Assembly: GCF_031755915.1 (NCBI RefSeq)
Contig: NC_083379.1
Location: 631,001-695,000 of the forward strand
Direction: 5' to 3'
From: Ziziphus jujuba
Lineage: Eukaryota; Streptophyta; Magnoliopsida; Rosales; Rhamnaceae
Length of the DNA: 64,000 nucleotides
This document shows, one piece after another, positions 1 through 12,369 of this stretch (position 1 is the stretch's first letter; every line of letters begins with the position of its first letter). A program made the position numbers and the translations under genes. The notes beneath the pieces were generated by a model that saw only the letters and a program-made list of their open reading frames with translations, was not told the DNA's origin and ran no database searches.

Positions 1-1744
1 ACTGTACAAAAAAAGAAAAAAAAAAGAAAAAAAAGAAAAAAAGGAACCAGGTTATAAACTCTCAAAATGACCTTAGCCGAAGCAATTAAATGAGTTAGTT
101 TTATTACATACGATGAACATTCTCATGTCATGTCTGCATCAATGCTTAATTTGGTATTTTCCATATAATGTCTCTGTTTTATTTATTTATTTATTAGTCT
201 TTCCCTGATCTCTTTAACCCTTGGTAGAAGGAAAGTGGAAAATGCAAATCAAATAAACAACATAACTAGATTATATACGACCCAAATCCTAAACTGCTAC
301 ATATACTTCTTGACTTTTAAGAGCAATCCAATACTTATGTGAAACAGCTTTTACTGGATGTTATTTTAAACCAAATATTAACTTTCTTCAAATTTTGACC
401 TCTTCTCTTAATGTTTTGCAGATTTTAGTCGCATGACATCCGTACATAATGCTACTGATTCACCATTAGAAGACATATACGACTATATACAAGTAGGAGG
501 AGGCACAGCAGGGTGCCCATTGGCCTATCAGAAAAATATCTGTTTCTTGTTCTTGAAAGAGGCAGTGCCCCTGCTCATATTATTTGAAAGAGACGTGGAA
601 AAAAATCATCTTCTCTTCCAATGCACCACGTGACTAGTGTAATATTATTTGATGAAATCTATGTCTCTGTGTTTTCCTCTGTTCTGCCATTAACAAACTC
701 AAACGCAGGTTTTTCTGCAACTGGAGTCATATATATTGATACGAAAGGCAGGACTCATCGGGCATTTATAAGACATGTGAGGTGGTACTGAGTGCGGGGC
801 CAATTGGGAGCCTCCAACTTCTTCTTCTCCGCGGAGTTGGACCAGTTCATCATCTTTCTTCACTGCATATACCGATTGTTTACTCAAATCCTGACGTGGG
901 AAATTTTATGGCCGACAATCCTCGTAATAACATCAACATTGTAGGTCCATTTGCATTGGACTCATCAACTGCACAGGTGGTAGGAAGTACCAGTGATTTC
1001 AATATTGCAGAGGCTATGTCCCTCAATTTGCCATTTTCTTTTCCTCAAGCTTTTGGCCTGTTTCCAAACTCCAAACTCCACTTCTCCTTTACAATTCAGT
1101 TTGGAAAACATTGTTCAGAAGTTCTCCGGATCTAAGTCCACCGCTTCCCTCCAGTTGCTGTCATCCGCCAAAGTGAAGCTTTACGGTTCAACTTCTTTTC
1201 TGAAGCAGTGGACCTTGCTCGTTGTGTTAAAGGAACGAGGGAGGTTGGTGATTTGCTGAAGAAAAAGTTCCTGGAACAACTAAAGTTTCAAGTTCCTGGA
1301 ACGACTAAAGTTTCAGGATTTGGAGGGTACAGAAGATTTCAAGTTTTTATGACCACCTTTGCCGAAGAATCAGTCTGATGATGCATCAATGGTGACGTTT
1401 TGTCGAAGCACGATGCCGAACTTCTGGCATTTCCATGGTGGATGCTTGGTGTGAAAAGTGGTAGATGGTGATTATCTGGTGAAGGGTACAAATTCACTTC
1501 GTGTGGTAGATGGATCCACAGTCAATGCCTCACCGGGGACCAATCCGCAGGCCACTGTTATGATGATAGGCCGGTTAGTTTTCATTTTAGATTAGAAACT
1601 AATATTAATTTTACAAATTAATTAATTATAACCAATTGCCTTAATGTTTTTTTTTACTTGGATGTGTGTATTTTGAGCAGGTACGTTGGGCTTAAGATTC
1701 TGCAGGAAAGAAAAGCAGCAAAGTATGTGGATACGACATTGTGA
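1..1744 (+). pseudogene. Mandelonitrile lyase-like pseudogene A (GMC family)
   Basis: Relic of a GMC flavoprotein gene. Exon 2 (422-629) opens like the intact copies and keeps the [13 protein letters not shown] loop, then has a 7-bp deletion at about 525 that shifts the frame. About 450 bp is lost at about 580, joining the start of exon 2 to its last residues; exon 2 is 208 nt instead of 666. The following splice donor reads GTGACT instead of GTGAGT. Exon 3 (709-1573) has an early frameshift and stop near 791. It also has a 25-bp tandem duplication (about 1264-1313) and a stop within CLVGKVV (gga to tga, about 1454). The active-site motif reads WHFHGG. In exon 4 (1681-1744) the usual stop is lost, adding six codons. 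Exon 1 would lie left of the window. Confidence 0.9.
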
Positions 1745-3134
1745 TCAATATCATGTTTTCAATGAATTCGAAATAGTAAAATAAATCGAGGAATAATAAA
1801 TTTGTTAAACGACCGTTTCCATGTGTGATGAGTTTGTTTTGTAATTCTTTGTTGTGTCTACATTTAATTAATCTATAAGACTAGGTTGTGATATGCTTCA
1901 CTTGCTGCAAGCTCAGTCTTCGTTATATCAGAAATTTTATATCAGCATGATTTGTTCTCAGAATTACACTTGTTTTTTTGGTCAACAGAATTTAACTATT
2001 TGGTCACCTATTTTTGAAGTTTTAACTATTTTTTTCTTATTTATTTATCTAATTATCTCCTTAATAAATGATTTCTATTAGTATATTTTTTGGTCAATGA
2101 CTTATGTTTGTTCTTTTATCTTAAATCTTAAACGAGTTAAGTGCATCTTAGGTCCAAATAGACCTTAATGATTATGTTTAATTTTTTTAATTAAAGATAT
2201 TACATATTAATAGTGAAATTTTATGAAAGATATATAACGATCCTTAATTAATGGGTCGGGTCTTAGGATCGCCTAAACGGACTTTAGATTTGGGAACATT
2301 TGAAAAGGTCCAAAAACTGAGAACCCTCAAAAAGGGCTTGGAACCTAGATTGCACGAACAAATCCTAGAACCAAGACTGCTGGAATGGATTCATGACCTG
2401 GAAACGCCTGAAAAAGTCCATAAGTCAAGCTCACCAGATTCAAGATAAGTTGGTTTTAAGATACAAATGTAAAAGACAAACACAAAATTGAATGAGGACT
2501 AGTAACCACATTTTTTTTTTTTGGTCATTAACATATAATAGATTTTAAAAATAATATTTGAAATAGTCATCTTTTTGTATATTTATTTATTTTATTGAAG
2601 TAAAACCTGACTTTATTGATCCCCCCCCCCCCCCAAAAAAAAAAAAAAAACTCACTTTATTGTATTTTAATATATATATATATATAAATATATATATATT
2701 CCTGCAGTATATGCTCCATTTTTTTGGTCATTAACTTGTAACCAGTTAGTTATTCCATATATAGATTTAAAACATAATGTCAAAGAAATAGTCGTCTTTT
2801 TATTTATTTATTGAAATAAAACCTGAATTTATTGTGTTTTAATTTGTATATGTTTTTGGAGTATATGCTCCATGGTCCATACTATTATGGTTGAAAACAT
2901 ATTTGACCTTTTTTTGTTTTGGTTGGAAATAAATTTAACCTTTTTATATTAAAATAAATCCTATAATTTTATAGTTATTTATTTGTCAAATATATATATT
3001 TACACACACACACACATATAGAAGTGATATTCAAGTGACTATCTTTCAATTTATTCTAGGAGATATGATAGTGTGGACAACAAAAAGAAACTTATATTGT
3101 CTAATTTATTTGGTTTTACATGTTAATCTTTACA

Positions 3135-3165
<31 letters not shown>

Positions 3166-5978
3166 CACATATATACATATATATTTAGAGAGAGTTAGAC
3201 TTACATTAGGACTACCTAATAATTTTAACATAAGATTTTCCTTTGATTACATCAAAGATTATGATTTAAAATGTAAAAGTAATCAAATATAAGTTTAGTG
3301 ACATACTAAAATAATATTTTGGAAGAGTAAACCTTGTTGGGATCCAGTAATTAATAAATATAATTTTAAATTTCAACCTTTAATATGATTCAAAAGTTGA
3401 AAAAATAAGTTTTGACGTTAGTTCTAATATTAAAACTTGATTTGACTCTGATTATATATATATTTTTATATTATATTATATATGTTAATATCTAAGATAA
3501 AATATATTTGGGATCATATGGGTGATATTTTTAGTATACACATCAGTATATTTATTAAATTAAGTTTGGAGATAGTTTTCAAGAAAATATTTCTATATAT
3601 ATATACAATGCAACCATGCTCGTATTAGATCGACTTGATGGTTTTACCATAAATATTTTATTTTTCAGTCCGTAGATCGCTTCAATGACTAATATTAAAA
3701 AAAATTTATTTATAGTTATTTGAGTCTTTCCAAAGTTTACTTTGCTCAAATGAGATTTTCATTGGTATATCACTAAATCCATATTTGATCAATGATTAAA
3801 ATTAAAATTTTAGCTTTCAATGTGATTTAAAATCTAACAATAAAAAAACCTAATACTAAAACCATTAGGTCTATCTAATGTGAACCTAACTCTATCACAT
3901 ATATTTTTGAAATTTAGATATGTATAAAAATTATTTTATTGTTTGTATTTATTTAAAACAAATATGTACATTAATCCATAGCATTAAAGAAATAAATCAT
4001 AAATATAGAACAAACTGTCAACCGCATTACTTATTTTCTAGAACTATTCAAAATATTAATATACCAATATTAATTTTTTAAGTAACTACTTGTTTGGTAA
4101 TCGAAATATTATAAGTCATCAACTGATAAGAAACTTTTGATAATGAACTACAGTACTAGCTCTCCAAATTAAATATATACATATATATATATATATATAT
4201 TGTATGTCATAATTAGTTTAGGTGTAATTGTCACTAACAACACAAAGCATGCTTTTTTTTTTTTTTTGGTTGGTTAATAACGACACAAAACATGTTGTTA
4301 ACATAATCAGTCACATAACTAAATTGAATTAAAATCGACAAGGGATTTAAAAGTGCTCGATTTGTACAGTAGAAGTAGGTATGCAATGTATGCAATACCT
4401 TAGAATTGACTATCTGGCTTGACTTTTGTGGATGTTCATTGTCAAAGTCAAACAATACAATTAGCAATGTACTATTTTTTGAAGTAAAACATTAATTTTG
4501 TATTAACAAATAAGACCAGAGACAGCAGTTAGTATATTACCCCAAAGAAAAAAAAAATAAAAAAAATACAGTGGTAAGTAAAAGAGTAATGAGCCGGGCC
4601 CCTCTTCTAACAGCAAAGAATAATTAAGATTCTCAAGAATGGCCATATTGAGCCGGTGCTTGACCAACTCTATTAGTACTTCTAAATTCTAATAATGTAG
4701 AGTTGGATGGAGACCTTCTACCATAATTTTTCTGTTCATCTAAACTTGAAAAGCAATTATTCCCCCCCCCCCCCCCCCTAGTTTTTTTTTTTTTTTAATG
4801 TTTTTAAATTAAGAGAGGATCATATAAATAGTAGATAAGAATAAGAACTGAAAATCTGAATCCTGTATTGTTTCATACTAATCAATGTTAGAAGCTAATC
4901 CCATTGGGCATTTATTGATAATTACAGCTTGTGTGGTAATTTACAGTGTAACTGGAATTTGATTTAGAAAAATGCATAAACAAAAACACATATGGCGAAG
5001 TGAAAAGCATTATTGAAGATTATTGCCAATAATGATGAATAACATTTTCAAAACAAATTGGCTCCTTTTATTTGAAGACTATATAAAAAATTAAACAGTA
5101 GCAGTGTTGAAAAGCTAGAAATACTGGAATGAGAGACAAAGAATCACGAAGGCCAGTTAAATGTGTTTCATTTTCAAATACTGTCTTCGAAGACAAACGA
5201 TGATGAAATATTGTTGCTACACATGCATTGTCTTGTAAAAATAATTGAGAATCCATTGTATGCCAAAATCTGTAACGGATTTTGTCTTCGCAGATAAAAT
5301 GTTGTGATATTTTATCATCAATGATTGCATTGCATTGCATTTATGTGAAAATCCATCAATAAAGATTGTATTTCGCGCTCCATTATTTCTCTCGATATAA
5401 CGTTGCGTATACATATTTTAATCCTATAATGCGTGTATGGTGGTAGAGATGATAGGTGAGTTGATCGATTTTGTCATACAAATTGTTTTAAAATAAAAAT
5501 TGATATATAAAGGGGATTTATTGAGAAAGATTGTGAATGACAATTATTTACAATAGTTAGATTTAGAAAATTATACAGATTTAATAATTGTAAATGTTAT
5601 TTTTCATTATCTCCTTTAATAAATTTTTTATTATATTATTTTTATATATTTAAATATATAAATATATTATCTTCTCGAATGTTAGTTGAATTTTTTTTTT
5701 AATTTTTTTGTCAAATAAATAATATTATGATTTTGGTAAACGCCTTGGGAACTCACATCATGATTTTCCTTTTGATGGAAGAAGTTGGATCTCGAGAAAT
5801 CATGTATCTTTTATTTCAGATAGTATATAGCTAGTGGAGGCTGACAGTCTTGTCTAAGAAATTAAAAAATGTTTCTTATTTAGCAGCCCCAGCCCAAGTA
5901 AGATATAATTTATACGAAGAACATGGTTTAATTGGCAAGATTAAGCCAACGGAGCAAATGTTGGACTTTTTGCATGAT

Positions 5979-6020
<42 letters not shown>

Positions 6021-6051
6021 ATCCGTTTTTATATGTACACAAAGATTTTTT

Positions 6052-6095
<44 letters not shown>

Positions 6096-6440
6096 CAGTT
6101 TTTATATGTGCAAAAAGATTTTTTATAAATATCATTTTGATCATTGAATTAATAGTTTTATTGGTGTATAAGGCATAATTATCTATAACTTTCCAATATG
6201 CATTCATTCAATGTAGTTATTTGTTAAATACTTTGGTTCAGTGAATATTTCCTATATATATATATATATATACACATACATTATTTTCTATAATTATTTG
6301 CAAAATATTCAAGCTATTCTTGCATGCTTATTTTATATAATTATAAAGGACTAAAAGAAGACAGAGGAAGGGAGGAATAAAAAATAAAAAGAAAAACAGA
6401 AAAAACAAAACAATTTTTTTTCAAAAGCACCATTGATCAG
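1745..6440. other. Intergenic spacer between A and B
   Basis: AT-rich spacer with no supported gene. It holds the A 3' flank, poly-C/poly-A runs at about 2620-2650 and 4763-4795, (TA)n runs at about 2672-2697, 3140-3182, 4185-4200 and 5980-6092, and a GA run at 6000-6020. An inverted-repeat element lies at 3188-3898. A less AT-rich patch at 2250-2450 has an open frame of 65 codons that I do not recognise. The duplicate spacer is 42473-47160. Confidence 0.7.
3188..3898. mobile_element. MITE-like element with imperfect terminal inverted repeats
   Basis: The left end (from 3188: GAGAGAGTTAGACTTACATTAG) matches the reverse complement of the right end (about 3843-3898: GATAGAGTTAGGTTCACATTAG), with similarity continuing for about 45 bases. 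The inside is AT-rich and non-coding. Related internal sequence (an AATAAATATAATTTTAAATTTCAAC stretch) recurs at about 14505-14550 in the C-D spacer. Length of about 710 bp and lack of coding fit a non-autonomous DNA transposon. I could not settle the target duplication, because the ends sit in TA-rich DNA. Confidence 0.55.
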
Positions 6441-6442
6441 TC

Positions 6443-6449
6443 TATAAAT
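6443..6449 (+). promoter_or_regulatory. TATA box of gene B
   Basis: TATAAAT 59 bp upstream of the ATG, preceded by an AAAAGCACC motif. The same arrangement (AAGCACC, TATAAATTAT, then a conserved leader CACCTTCC...ATCATAGAGA) precedes every gene copy with an exon 1, except that F has CATAAAT. Confidence 0.65.
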
Positions 6450-6501
6450 TATCAAAAACACCTTCCGCTTTTAGTTCAAAGTTACCATAGAGACATTGAA
6501 A

Positions 6502-8977
6502 ATGGCTACAGCTTTGTTTTTGATTATGCTTTCATATATTTTGCATCCTCATTTGGAGGTTCTCGCATTGGCCACTTCATCTGATCACGGTATGTAGTAT
6601 ATAACCCTGTAATTTTTATTACTTTTATGCTGAATCATATCTTTATTTGTACATCTCTTAATGTTGGATTGGTAAATAATTAGCTTTTTATAAAATAAAT
6701 TATTAAGGTATAATTGTGTTTCGAACTATTGGCACCGCGGCCACAATAAAGACATTTCCATTGAGCTAATAAAAATGAATTACTTCCTTGCAACTGAAAA
6801 TGAGTACAAAAGAAAAACGAAGAAAAAAACAAGTATTAATTTTTCGTGTTATATTTTCTATTTACATATTTTTAACCAAAAAACAGTAAAATCTAAAATT
6901 GGTTACTTTTTATTTTTATTTTTTTTTAATGAACCAATTAAACGCGTTAGTTTAACATTTTCATGTCATGAATAAAGTCACTGTTCATTTATTTATTTAT
7001 TTATTATTTTTATTACTCTTCACTCGTCTCTCTTAGAAGAAAAAGAAAAAAGTTGGAAAATGCAATTCCAGTAAATTACATAACTGTAAATTATATGCGA
7101 CTAAAATCCTAAATTGCAGCAAACTTTGGGACTTTTAAGAGCAATTCAATATGTATATGAAACAGAACATCTTTTTCTGGATGTTATTTCAAATGAAATA
7201 CCAATTTTGTTCGAAATTTCTCATTTGTCTTCATATTTTGCAGATTTTAGTTACATGAAATCTGTACAAAATGCTACCGATCTACCATTAGAAGAGTCAT
7301 ACGACTATATAATAGTGGGAGGAGGCACAGCAGGGTGCCCATTGGCTGCAACTTTATCAGAAAAATACTCTGTTCTTGTCCTTGAAAGAGGCAGTGCCCC
7401 AGTTTCATACCCAAATGTGTTAAGCGCAAATGGCTTATTAGCTAATCTATTGCAGGAAGACGATGGAAAGACACCAGCTCAGCGGTTCACTTCAGAAGAT
7501 GGAGTTCCAAATGCAAGAGGAAGGATCCTCGGCGGTAGTAGCATGATCAATGTGGGATTTTTCTCCAGAGCGGATGACCAATTCTACAATGAATCAGGCA
7601 TTGACTGGGACATGGATTTGGTCGAGAAGTCATACCAGTGGGTGGAAGACACTATTGTGTTCCGCTCCAATTTGTCTGCTTTTCAATCTATTTTCAGAAA
7701 AGCTTTGCTTCAAGCTGGAGTTGGTCCTGACAATGGATTCAGCCTTAAACACTTGGTAGGAACCAAAACTTCGGGTTCTACCTTCGATAACCAAGGAAGG
7801 AGACATGGAGCTGTGGAGCTTCTCAACAGAGCAGTACTGAAGAATCTGAGAGTTGCAGTTGAGGCCTATGTGGAAAGAATCATCTTCAGCTCTTCCAATA
7901 ATGCATCACGTGAGTACTACTAGAACATTATTGTTTGATGAAATCTGTCTCTCTTTGTGTTTTTCTATTAACAAACTCAATACGCAGGTTTGTCTGCAAG
8001 TGGAGTCATATATACTGATTCGAAAGGGAAGACTCATCGGGCATTAATAAGAGAAAAGGGAGAGGTGATACTGAGTGCAGGGGCAATTGGGAGTCCTCAA
8101 CTTCTCCTTCTCAGTGGAATTGGTCCAGTTCATCATCTTTCTTCTCTGCATATTCCAATTGTTCACTCAAATCCTGATGTAGGAAATTTCATGGCTGACA
8201 ATCCTCGTAATAACATCAACATTGTAGCCCCATATGCATTGGACCCATCAGTTGTACAGGTTGTAGGAATTACCAGTGAGTTCAATATTATAGAGGCCAT
8301 CTCCTACCCTTTGCCATTTTCATTTCCTCAACCTTTTGGCCTCTTTCCAAAGTCCACTTCTCCTTTACAATTGACTGTGGCAACCATTGTCGAGAAGTTC
8401 ACGGGACCTCAGTCGACCGGTTCCCTTCGGTTGCTGTCATCGGCCAAGGTGAAAGTTAGCCCGGCTGTGAGGTTCAACTACTTTTCTGAAACGGTGGACC
8501 TTGCTCGTTGTGTTAAAGGAATGAGGAAGGTTGGTGATTTGCTGGAGACAGTGTCCTTGGAAGAACTAAAGTTTGAAGATTTGGAGGGTGCAGAAGGTTT
8601 CAAGTTTTTAGGACCATCTTTGCCAAAGAACCAATCTGATGATGCATCAATGGGGACATTTTGTCGAAGCACGGTGACAACGTTTTGGCATTACCACGGT
8701 GGTTGCTTGGTGGGAAAGGTGGTGGATGGTGATTACAGGGTCAAAGGGACAAATTCACTCCGTGTGGTTGATGGATCCACATTCAATGCCTCACCAGGGA
8801 CCAATCCTCAAGCCACCCTTATGATGATAGGCCGGTTAGTTTTCTTTTTAAATTAATTAGAAAAGTTATATTAATCTCTCAAATTAATTGTAACCAATTG
8901 GCTTTTACTTGGTTGTTTGTATTTTGGGCAGGTATATTGGGCTTAAGATTCTGCAGCAACGAAGAGCAGCAAAATAG
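6502..8977 (+). CDS. (R)-mandelonitrile lyase-like GMC flavoprotein, gene B
   Basis: Four exons: 6502-6589, 7244-7909, 7988-8834 and 8932-8977. All introns are GT-AG and the phases join cleanly, giving 548 residues. Residues 1-24 or so form a signal peptide (MATALFLIMLSYILHP, then VLALA before TSSDH), so the product is predicted to be secreted or vacuolar. The FAD dinucleotide loop GGGTAG is at 55-60 with E77 of the ERG after strand 2. GMC signature 1 ([11 protein letters not shown]) is at 122-132 and signature 2 ([15 protein letters not shown]) at 283-297. The C-terminal WHYHGG is at 485-490, and GTNPQ puts Asn524 at the second active-site position. Several N-x-S/T sites fit a glycoprotein. 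In Prunus the family includes the enzymes that split mandelonitrile to benzaldehyde and HCN. The Asn makes that activity uncertain here. Confidence 0.92.
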
Positions 8978-9790
8978 ATATGTAAAATATTGTGATCAGG
9001 AATAACAAACTTGTAAAACGACCACTTCCATGTGTGATGAGTATGTTCAATAAGTCATGGTGGTGGTTGAGCATATGTATTATAAATCTTTGTTGTATCT
9101 ACATTTAATTAATATATAAGACTTGTGCTCTGTTTCACTTGCTTCAAGCTCCATTCCATAACAACAGAAATTTTTCTCATCATGTTTTGTCTAGAAACAC
9201 TTTGATCACTTCTTTTTGAACTTTCATTTTTTTTCCCCCTTATTTCTCTATCTAATTATTTCTTCAATAAATGATATATAATAGTGGCTCTTTAGTTGAA
9301 ATTGGATTTCAAATGAGAATGGAAAAAAAAAAAAAAAATATACATGCTACGCCGTTTAAAGTATATACAAATGAGAAAGGGAAAAAAATCTCGATAAAAG
9401 TTCAAATGATTGACATCTGATATATAATATGACTTCCTGGATTGGCCATGGCCAATTGATAAAACTTGTTTGTGAAAAAACAAAATAAAAAAAGACATTA
9501 AGCCATGTCTTTTGCTTACTTTGGAATCTAAATTTTAATCTAAGTGAGAGGTACCAGGAAAAAACAATTCTTCCCCGTCTTTAGAACTTTGTGTCAGGCA
9601 ATTAGTGAAATTTCGTCATCAATGATTGATTGTATTTTGAGATGAACTTATTTAATGTGAAGATTCTTTTTTTTGTTTTTTTTTTTGTTTTTTGGTACTA
9701 ATTTGAAAATTCGTTGAATATAATTTGCAGTCCAACTCGTTCCAGAAAAAACAAGAAACAAAAACAAGAAAACAATTTTTGAGAAGCACC
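8978..9790. other. B-C intergenic region
   Basis: Holds the 3' untranslated region of B (a GTGTGATGAGTATGTTCAATAAG stretch that resembles the flanks of D and G) and the upstream region of C with AAGCACC at about 9784. No other gene is seen. Confidence 0.6.
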
Positions 9791-9798
9791 TTTGTTTG

Positions 9799-9805
9799 TA
9801 TAAAT
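9799..9805 (+). promoter_or_regulatory. TATA box of gene C
   Basis: TATAAAT 80 bp upstream of the ATG, downstream of GAAGCACC, in the same context as in genes B, D and E. Confidence 0.6.
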
Positions 9806-9878
9806 TATCATAACCGCCAATATCGTAGAGAGAATTCACCAAAAATAAAAATAAAAATATCATACAGAGACATCGAGA

Positions 9879-12369
9879 ATGGCAGCAGCTTTGTTATTGT
9901 TTCTGCTTTCATATATTTTACATCCTCAAACGCAGGTTCTTGCATTGGCCACCTCATCTGATCATGGTACATAACCCCATTAATTTCTTCTTCTTTTTAT
10001 ATTATTTTATTTTTTTAAATATCCTGAATCATATCTATTTGAATATCTTTTAAAGTTGGATTTGTAATTAGCTTTGACAAAACAGATTATTAAGGTATAA
10101 TAGTGTTCTGAACATTTGACACCATGGCCACAAAAAAATTTCCATTGAGCTGAAGGGAATTATATTTACATGGAACTAAAAATTAATGTAAAAGAAAAAA
10201 GGCAAAAAAAAATAAAAAAAATTGTCTACATTTTTTATGGTCTATTTACATATTTTCAATCAAAATCAATAAAACCAAGATTTTTTTTTTTAATCAGTTA
10301 TAAACTCTGAATATTAATGTGTTAGATGCATTTAGTTTTGTCAGATACAAAAGATCAATTTCATGTTGTGGTGTGTATCTGTCACAATGTTTAATTTCGT
10401 CTTCCTATAATGTCTCTGTATTTTCTTGTCTCTCTCAAACCCAACATAGATAGAAAGTGGAAAATGTAAATCAAATAATTAAAACCAACATAACTAAATT
10501 ATATATACAGTCTCCAACTCTAAGCTGCACATATATGCAGCAACAGAAGAGCTTTTTCTGGTTATTATTTCAAAATTTAAATCAAATATCAAACTTTGTT
10601 CAAAATTTTCATTCTTTCTCTTCGTGTTTTGCAGATTTTCGTTACATGAAATCTGTAGGTAATGCAACAGCTGTACCATTAGAAGACGAATATGACTATA
10701 TAATAGTAGGAGGAGGCACAGCAGGGTGTCCATTAGCTGCAACTTTATCAAGAAAATACTCTGTTCTTGTCCTTGAAAGGGGCAGCGCCCCTGTTTCATA
10801 TCCACAGGTTCTGACTGCAAAAGGCTCAGGGGCTAATCTCCTGCAGGAAGACGATGGAAAAACCCCTGCTCAGAGGTTCGTTTCAGAAGATGGAGTTCCA
10901 AATGTAAGAGGAAGGATCCTAGGTGGCACCAGCATGATCAATGGGGGATTCTTCTCCAGAGCCAATAACCAATTCTACAACGAATCAGGCATTGACTGGG
11001 ACATGGGTGCGGTCGAGAAAGCATATAAGTGGGTGGAAGATATTATTGTGTTCCGCTCCAATTTGTCTTCTTTTCAATCTATTTTTAGAGAAGCTCTACT
11101 TGAAGCAGGAGTTGGTCCTGACAATGGATTCACTTTGCAACACTTGGTAGGGACTAAAATTTCGGGTTCAACTTACGATGACCAAGGAAGGAGACATGGA
11201 GCTGTGGAGCTTCTCAACAAAGGAGTGCTGAAGAATCTGAGAGTTGCAGTTGAGGCCTATGTGGAAAAAATCATATTCTCTTCTAATGCATCACGTGAGT
11301 ACTACAAGAACATTATTATTTGATGAAATATGTGTCTTCCTATGTTTTTCCATTAACAAACTCGAACGCAGGTTTGTCTGCAACTGGAGTCATATACACT
11401 GATTCTAAAGGGAAGACTCATCGAGCATTAATAAGAGATAAAGGAGAGGTGATATTGAGTGCAGGGGCGATTGGTAGCCCGCAACTTCTACTTCTCAGTG
11501 GAGTTGGACCTGTTAATCATCTTTCTTCTCTGCATATTCCGGTTGTTCACTCAAATCCTGATGTGGGAAATTTCATGGCAGACAATCCTCGTAATATGAT
11601 CAACATTGTATCCCCATTTGCATTGGACCCATCATCAGTACAGGTTGTAGGAATCACCAGTGACTTCAATAGCATGGAGGCCTTCTCCTACACTTTTCCA
11701 TTTTCTTTCCCTCAACCTTTTGGCCTTTTTCCAAATTCCACTTCTCCCTTGGAATTTAGTTTGGCAACCATTGTTGAGAAGTTCTCGGGACCTCAGTCCA
11801 CCGGTTCACTCCGGTTGTTGTCGTCCGCTGATGTGAAAGTTAGTCCAGCTGTCCGGTTCAACTACTTTTCTGAAACGGTGGACATTGCTCGTTGTGTTAA
11901 AGGAATGAGGAGGGTTGGTGATTTGCTGAAGACAGAGTCCCTTGAACAACTAAAGTTTCGAGATTTGGAGGGTGCAGAGGGTTTCAAGTTTCTTGGACCA
12001 TCTTTGCCGAAGAACCAATCTGATGATGCATCAATGGAGACGTTTTGTCGGAGCACAGTGAGATCCTTCTGGCATTACCATGGTGGTTGCTTGGTGGGAA
12101 AGGTTGTGGATGGTGATTACAGGGTGAAGGGGACAAATTCGCTTCGTGTGGTAGATGTATCCACATTCGATGCGTCACCAGGGACCAATCCCCAGGCTAC
12201 CCTTATGATGATAGGCCGGTTAGTTTTCTTCTTAAATTGCGAAGCTAATATTAATCGTACAAATTGATTAATTATAACAACTTGGGTTAATGTTTTTTTA
12301 CTTGCTGTGTGTATTTTGGGCAGGTACATTGGGCTTAAGATTCTGAAGGAAAGAAGAGTGGTAAAGTAG
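9879..12369 (+). CDS. (R)-mandelonitrile lyase-like GMC flavoprotein, gene C
   Basis: Exons 9879-9966, 10635-11294, 11372-12218 and 12324-12369 give 546 residues. It is two residues shorter than B because the end of exon 2 reads FSSNASR rather than FSSSNNASR. The start is the ATG opening the signal peptide ([16 protein letters not shown]), the same site as in the paralogs. It has the FAD loop GGGTAG, GMC signature 1 ([11 protein letters not shown]), signature 2 ([15 protein letters not shown]), WHYHGG and GTNPQ. It departs from its siblings at two otherwise constant sites before the last motif: [12 protein letters not shown] instead of VVDGSTFNASPG. The gene looks intact; expression and activity cannot be judged. 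Its 5' half resembles F (the SRKYSVL and GSGANLLQ variants). Confidence 0.92.

Noticed and set aside
5932..6207. Open frames reading IYIYIY or RERERE
   Set aside because: Translations of TA and GA microsatellites; no gene support.
7114..7243. An upstream in-frame ATG extends exon 2 of gene B into intron 1
   Set aside because: The extension is intronic: a clear ...TTTTGCAG acceptor precedes ATTTTAG, and exon 1 with a signal peptide joins in phase, as in every paralog.
7910..7923. Premature stop after exon 2 suggesting B is broken into two proteins
   Set aside because: The stop lies in a 78-nt GT-AG intron; splicing restores one continuous frame.
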